Of a stretch of 64,000 bases of DNA, positions 61,019-64,000 are shown one piece after another. Position 1 is the stretch's first letter; every line of letters begins with the position of its first letter. The DNA is from Cacajao melanocephalus (taxonomy: Eukaryota > Chordata > Mammalia > Primates > Pitheciidae): assembly GCA_963573385.1 (NCBI GenBank), contig CAUYLG010047351.1, positions 1-64,000 of the forward strand. The letters are read 5' to 3'. The translations under genes and the position numbers were made by a program. The notes below the pieces were generated by a model. The model made no database searches. It saw only the letters and a list, made by a program, of their open reading frames with translations, and had not been told where the DNA came from.

Positions 61019-63069
61019 AACCACAGACATTTTGGCCATTGCATATAAATAGTCTCTTTATATTTTTGTTTTCCATTTTATTCCAATAAATCCAACATAG
61101 CCAGTTTTAAGAGAGCCTGATAGCTTGGCATCCTGCAGAGAACATATACTCAGAATACTGCTCACAGCTTGCTATAAATGCATATCTATGAACATAACCT
61201 GATCCAAGCATAAAACGTGTTTTGCAGAAAAATAAAGAGAATGGAAGGAATAATGGAAAATATAAGTATATTCTAATCTGTTTCCAGGAAAAGGGAAATG
61301 TGTGCATGAAATACTATTAAACTGAAGGCTGATACGAGATATGTCAAAATATATTCTATGTTCTCATCTGTGGTTCAAACAGCATTCTATTCTTAGAAAT
61401 TCATTTTATTCAAAATGTCTCCTCTTCCCACACAGTTCAGTGACATCTCTTTTCTTTTGTGAAAATAAAATACACTATCTTGGAAAGCACGTTTATGCTA
61501 TCATTTGTTTTAATTAATTAATACTATTCAAATTAAAATTAAAGATTACATCTACGAAACTCCTCTGTCTTATCACTTTTCTATACATTTTTCTTCCTGG
61601 CTTTTGTATTCCCTTCCACTCTGCTCATCTTCATGCATTTTCTAAAGCTTACTAGCTAAATGCATGTATACACAGCTGGGCATTTTAAACTACTCTCTAA
61701 TTTCTTTTTCTATTTTATTCTCCCTAATTTTTTCTTTAGTATTTGGAGAAGGTAAATAGGCAAAACAAGGAAGGGGGAAGTTGAGTTCTAATATTATTTT
61801 TAGTCTTAAAAAACTTCTAGTTTATCACCTATAAAGCTCTGACCAAGTTCTATACCTCCTTTATCAAGAAGAAAATGGGAATAAACAACTGCTTGATCTA
61901 CAAATACTCTTCCAACAATCAGGATATAAAATAAACAGGGTGCTTTGGGTTTCATATTTATCCATCTACAGTATACCACATAGAAGTCATTGCACTGGAG
62001 ATGACTGAAATACAGAATGCATTACCCAGCAAAGATACAGGGTAATTAAAAAGCATCAACTCAGTTGTATCTACTATGTATCTCTGATTTCTCATCTCCT
62101 TCCTCATGCCATCAAGTCAGTGGCAAAATTCCTAGATGCTAATATATATTGTCTAGCCCTGAAAGTTTTGAGAAGTCTGGCACCAGCATACTGAATTGAT
62201 GACAAACTGCCAAAAGATCAAATGTGTGATGACATTAAAAAAAAAAAAAAAGCTATTTGTAACTATGATTTAGAAATCTAAACAAGATGACAAAAAGGAA
62301 GTCTAAAAATTGCCATTGAAGGCATTTTTCTCTTGAGATTATATGAGAATTACATCTGTAAAAATTAACAGACATAATTACAAGCTATTAGCAGAGAGAA
62401 CATAGACCTCTCCTTATATTTGTGATTTTGAGAGTATATTCCAGATATATCTCCAGCTCTGAATGAGATTTGTGCATTAATGCTTACTGAATTTTTCTTA
62501 GTCAATGAAAAGATAATTTCCGTAATAACTTGAGAATAGTGTATCTAAAGAAGACATTTATTTAGTTTCTTTCTCATTCGAATTTATTTTCATTTAGTAT
62601 ATACTTATAGCTGCTGGTGTGGAATACTTAAACACCTTCTTCAAATAAGTGACCTAATTAAAATTTTAAAATCATCTTAATATTTAATCCAGATTTCAAA
62701 CTTCACTGACAGCTCCTTGACAAAACCCATGTAGTAACCTGCATATAAGAATTATGTTAAAGTGGAAGAATATGTACAATAATAACAGCTCACCTATTCC
62801 AAAATCACCTGTAAGGATCAATCCCCTTTTTGGAACTAGATCATGAGAGGTGTCAAGAAACTGTGTAGAAATGCTGTTATTTTGGCTTCATTGTCAAACA
62901 TCAAAATAGGAGAGAAAACCTACAGGCTTTGTTGGTTGCAGAGAATCTCATAACCGTGTCTATTTCAATCAACCATGATGAAATCCTTAATATGGGGTAT
63001 GCAGAATCTCTTTCATTTAAAAAATATCTATAAATATTTTATTGTCTTTGTATTTTTTTCAAGCCACTT
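61019..63069. other. No recognised feature
   Basis: About 2 kb of AT-rich single-copy-like DNA, with an A16 run near 62240. No gene or repeat I can support. Confidence 0.45.
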
Positions 63070-63172
63070 CTGAATATATAGTTTATTAAGACAGAGATCG
63101 TGTCTATCTTGTTCTGCCTTTTATCCCTAGTACCTAGCACAAGACTATGTGTGTGTTTATCAGGTAAAATAA
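63070..63172 (+). mobile_element. L2 LINE 3' end
   Basis: TTATTAAGACAGAGATCGTG, CCTTTTATCCCTAGTACCTA and GCACAAGACTATGTGTGTGT are in L2 order, ending in AAAATAAA. Confidence 0.6.
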
Positions 63173-64000
63173 AGAATTGCCTAGTATTGTCAATGCTAGT
63201 ATATTTTATCATTTACTACTAAAAATATATACATATCTCTCATAAAAAGTTCAAATTTATCAAAACTATGTATACAAACACAGACTATACATGGTGCTAT
63301 TCGAAGTCAAGAAAAATGTAAATCATAACTGCATAATATTAACTGTCGTGGCACTGTACTGCTACAGTAATGTTATAGCCATTTCCTGTTGCTTGTATGG
63401 AGAGTTCAACTGTTGTGAGTATGAGCTTAAAATACAGTGAGATGTTAATCATTTCCATGTGAGCAGTTCCTCTCCAGTAAATTGTAAATAGCAGTGAAAA
63501 GTGATCTCTCGCATTTCTCATGTATTTTTTTTGTAATGTTTAGTATAATGCCTTAAACCTTAAATGACCCCACAGGACTCCTACAAAGTGTCAAAATGCT
63601 AGAAGTATTCTCAGGAAGTATAGAAAAGTTATGAGAATACAGGAAAATGTTGAACTGACCACCGATTGAGGTCTGTAGTTGTGATTGCCTGCAGTTTTAT
63701 GAAAAATAAATCCAGCATTAGAACAACTGATTTTTTTTAAAAAAAAGAAGGAAAGGAAATTTGTGAAGCCTTTGCTCGCAGGTATGCCTGCAGATGCAAA
63801 AGCCTTGTGCTTTTTGTGAAATACATTTTTATCTTGTATTGAAAATGCAGCATTTATGTGGGTGCACGATTGCTATACAAATGGCATACTTACTAACCCT
63901 AATATGATTTGAAAAAAAGTAAAGTCATTATGTGACAACTTAAAGCAAAAGGATAGTGAAAGATCTAAAGCTGGAGAATTTAATGCCAGCAAAGGCTGGT
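63173..64000. other. No recognised feature
   Basis: Single-copy-like sequence at the right edge. A short inverted GCAGGTATGCCTGC lies at 63779-63792. No gene seen. Confidence 0.4.

Overview
This is AT-rich primate nuclear DNA, almost certainly human or another simian. The evidence is the mix of interspersed repeats: dimeric Alu elements of S and J type, an L1 of the PB/PA type, a MADE1 mariner miniature element, MaLR and ERVL LTRs, HAL1, and the older mammalian MIR and L2. I found no protein-coding exon, tRNA, rRNA or CpG island. All long open frames lie in decayed transposons or low-complexity DNA. The window looks like intergenic or deep-intronic sequence.

Layout. 1-4250: L1PB/PA-type element on +, entering from the left edge with the ORF1 tail and a broken ORF2. 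4.9-7.5 kb: MIR, a hAT element, and two arms of a diverged inverted duplication. 7.8-9.05 kb: L2, then an MLT1 LTR split by an MST-type LTR with an exact 5-bp target duplication. 9.56-9.98 kb: a six-unit minisatellite with a hairpin and (CA)n in its units. 11.9-15.8 kb: MER5A, an old L1 on - split by an Alu, and several MIRs. 16.3-22.9 kb: an internal L1 scrap, two Alus, a short MADE1, a possible antisense coiled-coil pseudogene, a dUTPase-like ERV scrap and a Tigger1/MER2 element. 23.1-26.3 kb: a long old L1 on - broken by a polyadenylated insert of unknown family and by a younger L1 that carries a probable 3' transduction. 26.5-32.1 kb: MLT1, MLT2A, MER3-like, MER5A and a short L1 3' end. 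33.2-39.6 kb: a near-complete ancient L1MA with three repeated 5' UTR units. 41.1-48.8 kb: an L1 end with a T24 tract, a HAL1 on -, an ERV1-type LTR, MIRs, MER5A, L2 and AluJ. 49.6-64 kb: a hAT element, ERV LTRs (one MLT2A solo LTR with exact target duplication), Alus, a split MLT1, L1, MIR and L2 ends, then mostly unrecognised single-copy DNA.

The elements record nested insertions rather than cooperating genes: MIR/L2 are oldest, then MLT1/MLT2/hAT/HAL1/L1M, then MST/L1MA/MER2, then L1PB, Alu and MADE1. I did not find a new functional system. The most unusual points are the inverted duplication, the hairpin minisatellite, the polyadenylated repeat-unit insert at 23.8-24.1 kb, the L1 3' transduction, and parallel antisense open frames in the L1MA 5' UTR. 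Family names rest on recalled consensus sequences, with no database search, and most repeat edges are good only to about 10-20 bp.
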